Shown: positions 46,127-55,208, counted from the first letter of the stretch. The stretch is DNA of 64,000 nucleotides from Chitinophagales bacterium (GCA_020636535.1 JACJXT010000011.1:1798001-1862000); one strand, 5' to 3'. Made by a program: numbers and translations. The notes: generated by a model not told the origin, from the sequence alone.

Positions 46127-47299
46127 TTGAACAAGAGAAAAATATTTAACGATCCAGTCTATGGTTTTATAACTATTCCTTATGATATAGTATATGATAT
46201 TATTCAACATCCTTATTTTCAACGCTTAAGAAGAATACAACAATTGGGTTTGAGTAGTATGGTGTATCCTGGAGCAACGCATAGCCGTTTTCACCATTCT
46301 TTAGGTGCTATGCATTTGATGCAACAAGCATTAGAAGTGTTAAAATTAAAAGGTGTTAAAATTACTCAAAAAGAAAGCGAAGCAGCCACTGTTGCTATTT
46401 TACTACACGATATTGGTCATGCTCCATTTTCACATAGTTTAGAATACATATTAGTTAAAAATATTAGTCATGAAACTATTTCTAAGAAAATTATAGAAGA
46501 GTTAATTCCTATTTTTGGCGAAACATTAGCAATTGCACTACAAATATTCAATAATTCGTACAAAAAGAAATTTTTGCATCAACTAGTTTCTGGTCAGTTA
46601 GATATGGATAGAATGGACTATCTCAACAGAGATTCTTTTTATACTGGCGTTAGTGAAGGTGTAATTGGCTATGATCGTATTATTAATATGTTGAATGTAG
46701 TTGATGACAATATTGTAGTAGAAGAAAAAGGCATTTATTCGATAGAAAAGTTTTTAATTGCACGACGATTGATGTATTGGCAAGTATATTTACATAAAAC
46801 ATCGTTGGTTGCCGATTTAATGTTAAAAGCTACTGTAGAAAGAGCTATTGCCATAAAAGCAATTGATAATATATCAAAACCTTTGGCTAAGTTGATTGAA
46901 AATCCAAATAGAAAAAATTATTTAAAATATTATACTTTAATTGATGATATAGATATTATGTATGCATTAAAAATTTGGTCAACTAATAAAGATAAAATCT
47001 TAGCTCAATTGGCTGATGCTATTTTAAATAGAAAACTATTTCATTTAAGTTATGAATCTGAACAAGTAGCAGAACAACAATATTTAGCATTAAAACAACA
47101 ATATTCTAAAGAATCATTTCCTTATTTAGTATATGCTGGTTCAACACAAAACAATGCTTATAATCCAAGTAAAGAAACCATAAAAATTTTAAAGAAAGAT
47201 GGTAGTATTGTACCTATTTCAGAATATTCTAAAGAATGGAATTTACAATCTATTACACAAACCATTACCAAACACTATATTGCTTATCCTAAAAAATAA
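46127..47299 (+). CDS. HD-domain phosphohydrolase (SAMHD1/dGTPase-like), TTG start
   Basis: 390 residues starting with TTG at 46127 (NKRKIFNDPVYGFI). There is no ATG in frame between the upstream stop at 46109 and this codon, and the conserved N-terminus begins here. HD metal motif: HSRFHHSLGAMHL, then VAILLHDIGHAPFSHSLE, and the distal Asp in GQLDMDRMDYLNRDSFYTGV. This arrangement is that of dNTP triphosphohydrolase-like HD proteins, though substrate is not proven. It is 3 bases upstream of lpxD and likely cotranscribed with lpxD-lpxC. Confidence 0.9.
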   Translation: MNKRKIFNDPVYGFITIPYDIVYDIIQHPYFQRLRRIQQLGLSSMVYPGATHSRFHHSLGAMHLMQQALEVLKLKGVKITQKESEAATVAILLHDIGHAPFSHSLEYILVKNISHETISKKIIEELIPIFGETLAIALQIFNNSYKKKFLHQLVSGQLDMDRMDYLNRDSFYTGVSEGVIGYDRIINMLNVVDDNIVVEEKGIYSIEKFLIARRLMYWQVYLHKTSLVADLMLKATVERAIAIKAIDNISKPLAKLIENPNRKNYLKYYTLIDDIDIMYALKIWSTNKDKILAQLADAILNRKLFHLSYESEQVAEQQYLALKQQYSKESFPYLVYAGSTQNNAYNPSKETIKILKKDGSIVPISEYSKEWNLQSITQTITKHYIAYPKK

Positions 47300-47301
47300 T
47301 T

Positions 47302-48282
47302 ATGCAGTTAAATCAGAAACCATATACTATAAATGAATTAGCTTTAATCGTTAATGGACAAATTATTGGTGATACCAATACGACCATTCACTTACCCAAT
47401 AAAGTTGAAATTGCCACAAAAGAGGAAATCAGTTTTATTGGAAATAAAAAATATATTGATTATATACATACTTCTAATGCTGGAATTCTCATTTTAACAA
47501 AAGCATTGTTTAAAGCAGACTTTGAACGACCTATTATTTTAGTAGATGATGCTTATAATGCTTTCGCTCAAATATTAGATTTGTTTATACAAAAAGATAT
47601 TCCTACAATTAGCGACAAAGCAATTATTGATACATCTGCAAGAATTGGTAATAATTGTTGTATTGGTGCAAATACTATTATTGGAAAAAATGTTCAAATT
47701 GGCAATGACTGTATTATTTATCCAAATGTAACTATTTACGATAATTGTATTATTGGTAATCATTGCATTATTCATAGTGGAACTGTTATTGGTAGCGATG
47801 GTTTTGGTTTTGCTCCAAACAAAGATGGTAGCTTTAAAAAAATTCCACAATTAGGCAATGTTATTATTAATGATGATGTAGAAATTGGTGCTAATTGTAC
47901 TATTGATAGTGCTACTCTTGGTTCAACCATAATAGAAACAGGTTGTAAGTTGGATAATTTAATTCAAGTAGCACATAATGTAGTAATTGGTGCTCATACT
48001 GTTATTGCTGCACAAACAGGAATTGCTGGTAGTACTATTATTGGTCATCATTGTATGATTGGTGGACAAGTTGGATTTGTAGGTCACATTACTATTGCAC
48101 CATATACAAAAATTAATGCACAAAGTGGTATTGCACAAAGTATAAAACAAGAAAATTTAGTTTTATCAGGTTCGCCAGCTTTTAATATGCGAGATTATTT
48201 TAAATCGTCGGTTTACTTTAAGCAACTTCCAGATATTATTAAACGACTAAGTACTTTAGAAGAAAAGAATAAAAATAAATAA
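47302..48282 (+). CDS. lpxD: UDP-3-O-acylglucosamine N-acyltransferase
   Basis: 326 residues. LpxD adds the second acyl chain in lipid A synthesis from acyl-ACP. An N-terminal uridine-binding domain contains EEISFIGNKKYIDYIHTSNA. A left-handed beta-helix with many hexapeptides follows (NCCIGANTIIGKNVQIGNDC and similar). The catalytic His is in IQVAHNVVIGAHTVIAAQTG, and the C-terminal helices contain GSPAFNMRDYFKSSVYFKQL. Twenty bases separate it from lpxC. Order HD-lpxD-lpxC is familiar in Bacteroidota. Confidence 0.96.
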   Translation: MQLNQKPYTINELALIVNGQIIGDTNTTIHLPNKVEIATKEEISFIGNKKYIDYIHTSNAGILILTKALFKADFERPIILVDDAYNAFAQILDLFIQKDIPTISDKAIIDTSARIGNNCCIGANTIIGKNVQIGNDCIIYPNVTIYDNCIIGNHCIIHSGTVIGSDGFGFAPNKDGSFKKIPQLGNVIINDDVEIGANCTIDSATLGSTIIETGCKLDNLIQVAHNVVIGAHTVIAAQTGIAGSTIIGHHCMIGGQVGFVGHITIAPYTKINAQSGIAQSIKQENLVLSGSPAFNMRDYFKSSVYFKQLPDIIKRLSTLEEKNKNK

Positions 48283-48302
48283 TTACTTATATTTGTTTAC
48301 TT

Positions 48303-49229
48303 ATGCTACAACAAAAAACCTTAATTAAACCTATACAATTCTCTGGTGTTGGCTTACATTCTGGACATCAAGCAACAGTTACACTTTTACCAGCAGCTGC
48401 AAATACTGGAATAAATTTTCATAGAACAGATGTCAATCAAAAAATACCTTGTTCTCCAAAATATATTACAAACACTAATAGAAGTACTACTATAACCTAT
48501 AATAATATATCTATAATTACTATTGAACATTTACTATCTGCTTTGTATAGTTTAGAAGTTGATAATGTTATCATAGAAGTTGACAATGACGAAATACCAA
48601 TTTTAGATGGAAGTACCAAACCAATTATCGATGCCATTAATCAAGTTGGTACTATAGAACTCAACGAAGCAAAAAAAGAGTTTGTTATTAAAAATTATAT
48701 AGTATGGAAAGATGATGCTACTGATGCAGAGTACATGTTTATGCCACACAATGAATTTTCTGTTACTTGCTTAATTGATTATCCTTCAAAATTAATACAC
48801 AATCAGTTTGCTGTTTTAAATAGCTTAGACGAATACTACACAGAAATTGCACCAGCCAAAACTTTTTGTTTCTTACACGAAATAGATTTTTTATACAACA
48901 ACGGATTAATTAGAGGTGGAAGTATTAATAATGCATTAATTTATTCAGAAATTCCATTAAGCAAAAATAAAATTCAATGGATAGCAGATACTTTTAATCA
49001 ACCTATCAATTCTATACCTGAAAAAGGTATACTCAATCCATTAAATCAAAGTTTTGATAACGAAGCAGCAAGACACAAAATTTTAGATGTTATAGGTGAT
49101 TTAGCACTTACGCAAACCTATTGGCGAGGAAAACTCATTTGCTACAAACCAGGTCATGCTTCAAATGTTAGATTTTCAAATTTTCTCTATGAAGAAATAT
49201 TACACAACAACTTAGCGTTTAGTCAATAA
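48303..49229 (+). CDS. lpxC: UDP-3-O-acyl-GlcNAc deacetylase (LpxC), not fused to FabZ
   Basis: 308 residues. LpxC performs the first committed step of lipid A synthesis. Zinc ligands: His in TIEHLLSALYSLEVDN (about 79) and His/Asp in RHKILDVIGDLAL (about 260-264). The catalytic His is in KPGHASNVRF (about 285). Substrate-binding GVGLHSGHQATV and ILDGSTKPIIDAI are canonical. Most Bacteroidota have a longer LpxC-FabZ fusion of about 460 residues; this one stops right after the LpxC domain. The 162 bases before the next gene contain no FabZ remnant, and lpxA is not next to it. Confidence 0.94.
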   Translation: MLQQKTLIKPIQFSGVGLHSGHQATVTLLPAAANTGINFHRTDVNQKIPCSPKYITNTNRSTTITYNNISIITIEHLLSALYSLEVDNVIIEVDNDEIPILDGSTKPIIDAINQVGTIELNEAKKEFVIKNYIVWKDDATDAEYMFMPHNEFSVTCLIDYPSKLIHNQFAVLNSLDEYYTEIAPAKTFCFLHEIDFLYNNGLIRGGSINNALIYSEIPLSKNKIQWIADTFNQPINSIPEKGILNPLNQSFDNEAARHKILDVIGDLALTQTYWRGKLICYKPGHASNVRFSNFLYEEILHNNLAFSQ

Positions 49230-49391
49230 TTTTTTTTATTAACTAAAATATTTTTAGTTTATATTTTAATTATCACTATATTTTATTTTAAATACACTTA
49301 GTTATTTTAAATATTGATTACAAAATCATCAATATTCAATAGTATAAATTCCAATACTTTTTTATATCTTTAATCGTATTAAATTATTACG

Positions 49392-50597
49392 ATGAACGAA
49401 GTATATATCTACGATTGTATTAGAACTCCAAGAGGAAAAGGCAAAAAAAATGGCAGCTTATATGAAGTTACGCCAGTTACACTTTTAGCACAACAATTAA
49501 AAGCACTAGAAAAAAGAAATAATCTAGATACGGCTTTTGTAGAAGATGTAATTATTGGTTGCGTTACACCTATTGGCGACCAAGGTGGCAATATTGCTAA
49601 AACAGCAGTTTTGTACGCAGATTGGTCTCAGACAGTTCCAGGTTTTCAACTCAATCGCTTTTGTGCTTCTGGATTAGAAGCCGTTAATTTGGCTGCGATG
49701 AAAGTTCGGTCTGGTTGGCAAGATTTAATTGTTGCAGGTGGTGTTGAGTCAATGAGTAGAGTACCAATGGGAATGGATGGTGGTCCTTGGGTTTTAGATA
49801 TGCAAGTCAACAATAAAACCGATTTTGTTCCTCAAGGAATTAGTGCCGACTTAATTGCAACTGTAGAAGGTTTTTCTAGAGAAGCTTGTGATAAGTATGC
49901 ACTGCGTTCACAACAATTAGCAGCAATTGCTAAGCAAGAAGGTCGATTTAATAAATCTATTGTACCAATAGTAGATATTAATGGATTAACGATTCTAGCT
50001 GAAGACGAATTCAACAGACCAGATACTACATTGGAAGGTTTAGCTTCATTAAATCCATCTTTCCAAATGATGGGAGAAATGGGTTTCGATAGCGTAGCAC
50101 TTCAAAAATATTCAGAATTAGAAAAAATAAATCATGTGCATACACCAGGAAATTCTTCTGGCATTGTAGATGGTGCTGCTTTAGTTTTAATTGGTTCTAA
50201 AGCCATTGGCGAAAAATTAGGTTTAAAACCTAGAGCCAAAATAGTATCGGTTGCAGTTACTTCTACCGAACCAACTATTATGCTTACTGGTCCTGGTCCT
50301 GCTTCTAAAATTGCACTACAAAAAGCTGGTATGACAATCAACGATATTGATTTGGTAGAAATGAACGAAGCATTTGCTTCTGCTGTTTTGAGATTACAAA
50401 GAGATATTGAAGTACCTGATGAAAAATTAAATGTAAATGGTGGAGCAATTGCATTAGGTCATCCACTTGGAGCAACAGGTGCAATGATATTAGGTACTCT
50501 AGTTGATGAACTAGAAAGAAGCAATAAGAGTACTGGTTTAGCTACACTTTGTGTTGGTGGTGGTATGGGCGTTACTACTATAATAGAAAGAGTATAG
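49392..50597 (+). CDS. Acetyl-CoA C-acyltransferase (thiolase)
   Basis: 401 residues. Thiolases catalyse reversible Claisen condensation or thiolysis of acyl-CoA. Nucleophilic Cys is in QLNRFCASGLEAVNLAA (about residue 93). The GHP His is in NVNGGAIALGHPLGATGAMI, and the second Cys is in TLCVGGGMGVTTI near the C-terminus. The N-terminus VYIYDCIRTPRGKGKKNGSL is typical of fatty-acid beta-oxidation thiolases (FadA/FadI-like) but the chain-length preference cannot be read. It stands alone: 162 bases of AT-rich sequence separate it from lpxC, and no fadB/fadJ partner follows. Confidence 0.94.
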   Translation: MNEVYIYDCIRTPRGKGKKNGSLYEVTPVTLLAQQLKALEKRNNLDTAFVEDVIIGCVTPIGDQGGNIAKTAVLYADWSQTVPGFQLNRFCASGLEAVNLAAMKVRSGWQDLIVAGGVESMSRVPMGMDGGPWVLDMQVNNKTDFVPQGISADLIATVEGFSREACDKYALRSQQLAAIAKQEGRFNKSIVPIVDINGLTILAEDEFNRPDTTLEGLASLNPSFQMMGEMGFDSVALQKYSELEKINHVHTPGNSSGIVDGAALVLIGSKAIGEKLGLKPRAKIVSVAVTSTEPTIMLTGPGPASKIALQKAGMTINDIDLVEMNEAFASAVLRLQRDIEVPDEKLNVNGGAIALGHPLGATGAMILGTLVDELERSNKSTGLATLCVGGGMGVTTIIERV

Positions 50598-50696
50598 AAA
50601 AGTAATTTTTTTCAAACTAAATAATAGTAAATATTTATATATCTGGTTATTCCAGTATTTATCTATGGCTTGCAAGGCATTATCTTAAAGAAAAAA

Positions 50697-50771
50697 ATGA
50701 TTTATTTATTTTATCTTATTTCATCATTATTATTTGCATATTTTTCTTATATTGTAAATAATGAATTGTAA
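50697..50771 (+). CDS. Possible 24-residue membrane peptide
   Basis: ATG preceded by an A-rich stretch, coding MIYLFYLISSLLFAYFSYIV and then NNEL: one hydrophobic helix and nothing else. It lies in the 277-base gap after the thiolase. It might be a genuine small protein, the remnant of a larger membrane protein, or a chance frame in AT-rich DNA. Confidence 0.2.
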   Translation: MIYLFYLISSLLFAYFSYIVNNEL

Positions 50772-50874
50772 GTAGCAACCTCTGAAATCTCAAAACTATT
50801 AAAAGTTTGAAGTTCATACAATAAATATATAAGATGTACTACTTTTATAAACTATAATACACTAGAAAAATACT

Positions 50875-51381
50875 ATGATTCGTCAGTTAAATAATCAAAA
50901 TAATATTTTTCATAGTAAGTATAAAATAAGACATAGTTCCTATATTATCTTTTCTGTTTATGTTGTTTGTCTAGGTTATCTACTATATACTATTTTAGAC
51001 GGAATTAATAAAGGTTATTTGCTTTCAGCTCTTATTGTATTAATTATGTTTATTGTATTGTTTTTAGGAATGCTTTATTTTATTATTTGGATATTATATA
51101 AATATTTTTTCATATGGTATCCTAAGTTTATTATAAAAGACAATACACTTTCAATTTTCTATATAAAAACCAAACACATTAATATAAAAAAAATTGAAAA
51201 GATAACTCATAATACTACAATTGAAATAAGTGGTCTATTTTATTCTCATGAAAATATTGGAAGCATAATAGAACTATACGACAAAAAAGTAATTCATTTG
51301 GTTGAATTAGCCTATGAAAATTTTGATGAATTTAAAACAATACTACCTTGTAATCCATCAGAAAATAGTGAAAACTCATAG
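50875..51381 (+). CDS. Membrane protein with bacterial PH-like C-terminus
   Basis: 168 residues. Two close membrane helices (about 24-42 and 49-74) are followed by a soluble part. That part has short strands FIIKDNTLSIFYIKTKHINI and KKIEKITHNTTIE, then a C-terminal segment VIHLVELAYENFDEFKTILP. The layout (two helices, then a small beta domain with a surface-loop I-x-x-I-x-x-I pattern) is like PH-domain membrane proteins of the YdbS/bPH type. That is a guess from pattern only. No recognised neighbours; it lies at the left of an apparently decaying region. Confidence 0.6.
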   Translation: MIRQLNNQNNIFHSKYKIRHSSYIIFSVYVVCLGYLLYTILDGINKGYLLSALIVLIMFIVLFLGMLYFIIWILYKYFFIWYPKFIIKDNTLSIFYIKTKHINIKKIEKITHNTTIEISGLFYSHENIGSIIELYDKKVIHLVELAYENFDEFKTILPCNPSENSENS

Positions 51382-51497
51382 CCAATGCTATATTACAATT
51401 TTAAAAACTAGTATAAATATATAATTTGTATTACTTTTAAACTATGGTACTACCAATAGAATAATAAAAATTATATTTTACAAACACAAACTATTAA

Positions 51498-51749
51498 TAT
51501 TTTTTCAATGAATTCAATATAACTATATATAAAAATACAAATAATAATAAAGAAGAAGAACAATATATTATTCCAAAAAATAAAAAATATAATTGTAAAG
51601 ATTGGATATTAATTAAAATAGATAATATAAATAAAGAGTTTAATGTTAAAAAATATAATGAAGAACTTGTTTTAACAAAAGAATGGATTCCAAATGATGA
51701 TTATACTTTTCCTTCCTCATTATTATCTCAATTCCTACGCAATAATTGA
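51498..51749 (+). pseudogene. Start-less open frame, probable gene remnant
   Basis: 84 codons with a protein-like composition but no ATG, GTG or TTG near the start; the frame begins right after a TAA at 51495. It reads YFFNEFNITIYKN, then an Asn/Glu-rich stretch, KDWILIKIDNINKEFN, LVLTKEWIPNDDYTFPSS and LLSQFLRNN. It looks like the C-terminal end of a lost gene. This is all that I can see in the 399-base gap 51382-51780. Confidence 0.35.
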
Positions 51750-51780
51750 GTTGTATAATTTATTCAACAAGTCATAGGTC

Positions 51781-52083
51781 ATGAAAAAAACTTCCAAAAA
51801 ACAATTTATAGATTTATGTTATGTTTTAATTGATTATTTTTTTATAGGAATAGGTGTTTATTTGGTTTTGATTTTCCTTTTATTATTGTTATATTATTTG
51901 GGATTTGATTTATTAGACATAGAACAGTTTTGTATATTTAAAAACAAGGGCATTCTTTCCTTTATTTGTCAATATAAAAATGAACTTTGGATCAAAATTC
52001 TCATTATAATATTCTTTATATGTTCACTCTATCTGTATTTAAAACTATTTAAAATGTGGAACAGTATATTTTATAAAAAATGA
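51781..52083 (+). CDS. Small membrane protein, unknown
   Basis: 100 residues with two strongly hydrophobic segments (about 18-42, YFFIGIGVYLVLIFLLLLLY; and about 70-88, IKILIIIFFICSLYLYLKLF). They are connected by a loop containing two Cys. A basic N-terminus MKKTSKKQ suggests a cytoplasmic start. I recognise no family. It follows the remnant at 51498-51749 by 31 bases and could be part of the same decayed or rapidly evolving locus. Confidence 0.5.
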   Translation: MKKTSKKQFIDLCYVLIDYFFIGIGVYLVLIFLLLLLYYLGFDLLDIEQFCIFKNKGILSFICQYKNELWIKILIIIFFICSLYLYLKLFKMWNSIFYKK

Positions 52084-52235
52084 TATCTAAGAAATATCAT
52101 AAATTCACAATAAGAATTAAAATACTAGTACATATATATCTAAGATATCTAAGAATCCGAACTAGCAAAACCAACACAAGGCACAGTCAAAAATCCACTA
52201 GATGTAATTGACTTTAAATTGAATAGAGTTTTGGA

Positions 52236-53555
52236 TTAGATTTTCTGTTGCTGAATTAATTGCTCAAAATTATCGACCTTAAAAAATACTTTAGATTTTT
52301 TATTTGCATTCTTTTCTACTAAAAAACCTAGTTTTACTAACTCAGTTAAATCTGTTCTAGCAGTTTGATTAGAAATGCTAAACCTATTTTGAATCTCATT
52401 TACTGTTAAAATTAAGTTCGAGTTATCATATAGCCATTTTAAAATATACGCCTGTCTTTCATTAATATTCTCTATTTTCTGAAAATCGGCAAGTTTCTTT
52501 TTTTCCTTAATTTTCCGATTAATATAATTTTTCAATTCATCAAATGCAAGTTGCAATGTTTTTATCTTATAATTTATAAAATAAGTTAAATCATTATCAT
52601 CTATTTCTGTATATAAATAAGCTAATGCATACTGTGTTTTACTTTTTACAATTAAACGAGAAATAGATAGATATTCAGTTAGCCAATATCCATTTTTTAA
52701 TAAATACCAATAAAATAAAGCTCTTGCTGTTCTTCCATTTCCATCTACAAATGGATGTATAAATCCTATCATAAAATGTATTATAGAACCTTTAATTATA
52801 GGATGTATAAAGTTAGTTGAATTATTAGTGTTAAAAAACTCAAACAAATCATTCATTAAGTTGTCTATATACTCAAAAGAAGGTGGTGTATACATTATTT
52901 CACCATCAATTACATCAACTACATTTATTTCATTAGAATCTCTATAAGTTCCTTCATGCATTTCATTATCTAGTGTGTTATAAGTTATTAATTTATGAAT
53001 CTCTAATATTCTTTGCTGAGTTATAGGTTTATCTTTAATTTCTAAAATATGCTTAATTGTATTATAGTTATTTAAAATCATTTGCTCAGATTTACTCTTA
53101 GGTTTCTTGTTTTTTCTGAGCATTTCTTTTGCTTTCTTTCTAGTGGTTACAGCTCCTTCAATTTGGCTAGAGGCAATCGCTTCTTCCATAATTGAGTTAA
53201 TTAAATATCTTTTTTTATCATTTTCTGTAATAATGGCATCTGAACTCAAATTTCCACCAAAGTTTAAGTCAAACTCGTGTAATCCTTTTTGTATACTGTT
53301 AGTTATATTATATTCAAACGAATAATTTGCAAAATTTATTTTCTTAGAAAAAATTCTACTCATCTTTACTACAGACCAAAGAACTTCTGGATTAATTGAA
53401 ATTGGTGCTTTTTTATATTTTACTTTATCCCAGTATAAATAATCATCGTTTATTTTTTGGACAAACTCATTAATTTCTGGACTTTTACTAAAATTATTTG
53501 CTTCAGAAAAAAGTTTATTTTCATACCAAATAGGTGCTTGTTCAATTTTTTTCAT
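52236..53555 (-). CDS. Fic-domain AMP-transferase with N-terminal inhibitory helix and winged helix
   Basis: 439 residues from the Met at 53555 (MKKIEQAPIWYENKLF). Fic proteins transfer AMP (or other nucleotide parts) to target proteins. An inhibitory-helix motif ASSQIEGAVT (S-x-x-x-E-G, about residue 135) precedes the Fic domain, making it a class II Fic. The active motif HPFVDGNGRTARALFYW is complete (catalytic His about 267). The C-terminus has a winged-helix-like region (LILTVNEIQNRFSISNQTAR, DLTELVKLGFLVE), so DNA binding and autoregulation are plausible. Repeated boxes at 53581-53661 lie just upstream of its start. No separate antitoxin gene is seen. Confidence 0.9.
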   Translation of the reverse strand: MKKIEQAPIWYENKLFSEANNFSKSPEINEFVQKINDDYLYWDKVKYKKAPISINPEVLWSVVKMSRIFSKKINFANYSFEYNITNSIQKGLHEFDLNFGGNLSSDAIITENDKKRYLINSIMEEAIASSQIEGAVTTRKKAKEMLRKNKKPKSKSEQMILNNYNTIKHILEIKDKPITQQRILEIHKLITYNTLDNEMHEGTYRDSNEINVVDVIDGEIMYTPPSFEYIDNLMNDLFEFFNTNNSTNFIHPIIKGSIIHFMIGFIHPFVDGNGRTARALFYWYLLKNGYWLTEYLSISRLIVKSKTQYALAYLYTEIDDNDLTYFINYKIKTLQLAFDELKNYINRKIKEKKKLADFQKIENINERQAYILKWLYDNSNLILTVNEIQNRFSISNQTARTDLTELVKLGFLVEKNANKKSKVFFKVDNFEQLIQQQKI

Positions 53556-53580
53556 AAAAAACAATTATTTCCTAATTCTT

Positions 53581-53661
53581 GAGATTTTAGGAGATTTTAG
53601 TAAAAGTAATAAATTTAATGTCAAAATCTCCAAATTTTTGAAATTTTAGGAGATTTTAGTA
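53581..53661 (-). promoter_or_regulatory. Repeated boxes upstream of the Fic gene
   Basis: On the plus strand GAGATTTTAGGAGATTTTAG (53581-53600) and GAAATTTTAGGAGATTTTAG (53640-53659) are direct repeats 59 bases apart. Each is itself a tandem of a 10-base GAGATTTTAG unit. An inverted partial copy, CAAAATCTCC (53622-53631), lies between them. Position just upstream of a Fic gene with a C-terminal winged helix suggests operator sites. Confidence 0.5.
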
Positions 53662-53694
53662 TAATTTCTATTTCTTTAGAAATGGAATAGTTTA

Positions 53695-54819
53695 TTAACT
53701 ATGCACCATCTCATAATTCCATTGCTTAAATGCAAACTGCCATCTTATATTAATTTCTTGAATTACATTTGCAGGCAGTGCTTTAAACTCATTCTTCTGA
53801 TACTCACCTAACGATGCAATATAACTACTCATTGCTGTTTCAACCTTATCAAAATCGGCAATCGTTAGTTGCTCATAAACTTTTGCAATTGTTGGCATTG
53901 GTTGTTCTTCTAAATCAGTATAAGCAATTTCAATTAGCTGATGCTTAGGCAACTGCTTCGCATCATCAATATATTTTTGCATAATGGTTTCGTAGCTATA
54001 TAAAATGCGTTCATGTATCTCTGCTTCACTCAGCTCTTGCAAAAATTGCGAGCCAATCATTTTTTTATAATGATGTTGCATAGAGCGATACACTTCATAC
54101 GGATTTCTATGAATAAATATAAACTTGGCATCAGGAAAAATTTCTTTCAATTCTTTAACTCTACCAGTGTTGTGTGGATTTTTCAATAACAATGGCTTCT
54201 TTCCACTGTTTAAGTAAGCTATTGTTTTTAGCAAATGCGTATACTCTTTTACAAATCGTCGTTTTTCATATCGAGTTACACCTTTAAAAGTATGATACTT
54301 ATCGTGGTAACTAATATTTCTAGGAAAATAAAACACTTGTCCACCAGTATGTATCGACAAACTCGTAAACGGTTGTTCTTCTTCCGATGGATAATCAGGA
54401 TGCAATTGAATATTATCTTGTGGTCTTTTATCTGGCATTAAAGGCGTCAATAAAACTTTCAACCAAGTTCTACCAATCAAACTAATGTTCATTAACATTG
54501 CTTGATAATTGGTTAAAAAATCAAACTGCTTGTCTTTCGATAAAATATAGTGTAAATGTGTTGTTCCACTTCGCCAATGTCCAATAACAAATAATGGCGG
54601 ATATTGTTTTAAATCTACTTTTTTAATTCGTCCATTAAATAACAATCGTTGTAGTAATTGAAACGGTTGAGCCAAAGTGCAAAACAACCAAATTTTAGCT
54701 GCCATTTTATATCTAGATTGAGCAATTTTGTTTCGCCAAAACAACTTAATCCAAACATGATAATACGCCATAAAGTAAGAATGTTCACTTACTTCGTACT
54801 CTTTTTCTTTGCTAGACAT
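53695..54819 (-). CDS. Sulfotransferase family protein
   Basis: 374 residues. PAPS-dependent sulfotransferases move sulfate to hydroxyl or amine acceptors. The 5'-phosphosulfate loop is in FVIGHWRSGTTHLHYILS (about 73-88). The 3'-phosphate site is in KFIFIHRNPYEVYRSMQHHY (about 215-235). Further blocks are SLSIHTGGQVFYFPRN, LLLKNPHNTGRVKELKEIFP and LIEIAYTDLEEQPMPTI. The N-terminus is amphipathic with no signal peptide. It resembles the broad Sulfotransfer_1/3 group of Bacteroidota; substrate is unknown. No PAPS-synthesis genes are in the window. It is separated from the next gene by the MITE-like repeat. Confidence 0.88.
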   Translation of the reverse strand: MSSKEKEYEVSEHSYFMAYYHVWIKLFWRNKIAQSRYKMAAKIWLFCTLAQPFQLLQRLLFNGRIKKVDLKQYPPLFVIGHWRSGTTHLHYILSKDKQFDFLTNYQAMLMNISLIGRTWLKVLLTPLMPDKRPQDNIQLHPDYPSEEEQPFTSLSIHTGGQVFYFPRNISYHDKYHTFKGVTRYEKRRFVKEYTHLLKTIAYLNSGKKPLLLKNPHNTGRVKELKEIFPDAKFIFIHRNPYEVYRSMQHHYKKMIGSQFLQELSEAEIHERILYSYETIMQKYIDDAKQLPKHQLIEIAYTDLEEQPMPTIAKVYEQLTIADFDKVETAMSSYIASLGEYQKNEFKALPANVIQEINIRWQFAFKQWNYEMVHS

Positions 54820-54892
54820 AGCACAAAACTACGCCAACAATATTAAAATTATCATTAATAGGTGAAAATCACCATTTATAAGTATAGCACTT

Positions 54893-55072
54893 AAATTACG
54901 CATTAGAAAAAATAGGTCTTCAATTTAAGATTGCGTAGCTACACCACGCTTTACTACTTAAAAGTTAGTGCTAATAAAGTTGAAGTACTATGCAATTCCT
55001 ATTTAGAACTAGCAGCATGAAATGTAACTATGTGTACAACTCATGATATAAAAAGCACCTAATGCGTAATTT
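54893..55072 (+). repeat. MITE-like dispersed repeat B, copy 2 (perfect 14-bp TIRs)
   Basis: 180 bases bounded by AAATTACGCATTAG (54893-54906) and its exact inverse CTAATGCGTAATTT (55059-55072). The interior aligns closely with the reverse complement of 40095-40241. No coding capacity, no clear target duplication. It occupies most of the 54820-55237 gap, with the terminator at 55178 and a short inverted repeat GGTACTT/AAGTACC (55102-55127) making up the rest. Confidence 0.85.
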
Positions 55073-55177
55073 GAGAGCATAATAAGTTGTTTATTGATAT
55101 AAGGTACTTTTTATCGTAGGTAAGTACCAATAAGAATTATATGTTTACTGAACTCTGTATTCTATAATCAATAAAAT

Positions 55178-55208
55178 AAAAAAGTCGCCTTAAAAAAGAC
55201 GACTTTTA
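55178..55208 (-). terminator. Terminator after the Cys-containing lipoprotein gene
   Basis: AAAAGTCG pairs with CGACTTTT with a loop rich in A between them, A-run and T-run on the two sides. It lies 30 bases downstream of the minus-strand stop at 55238. Confidence 0.7.
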
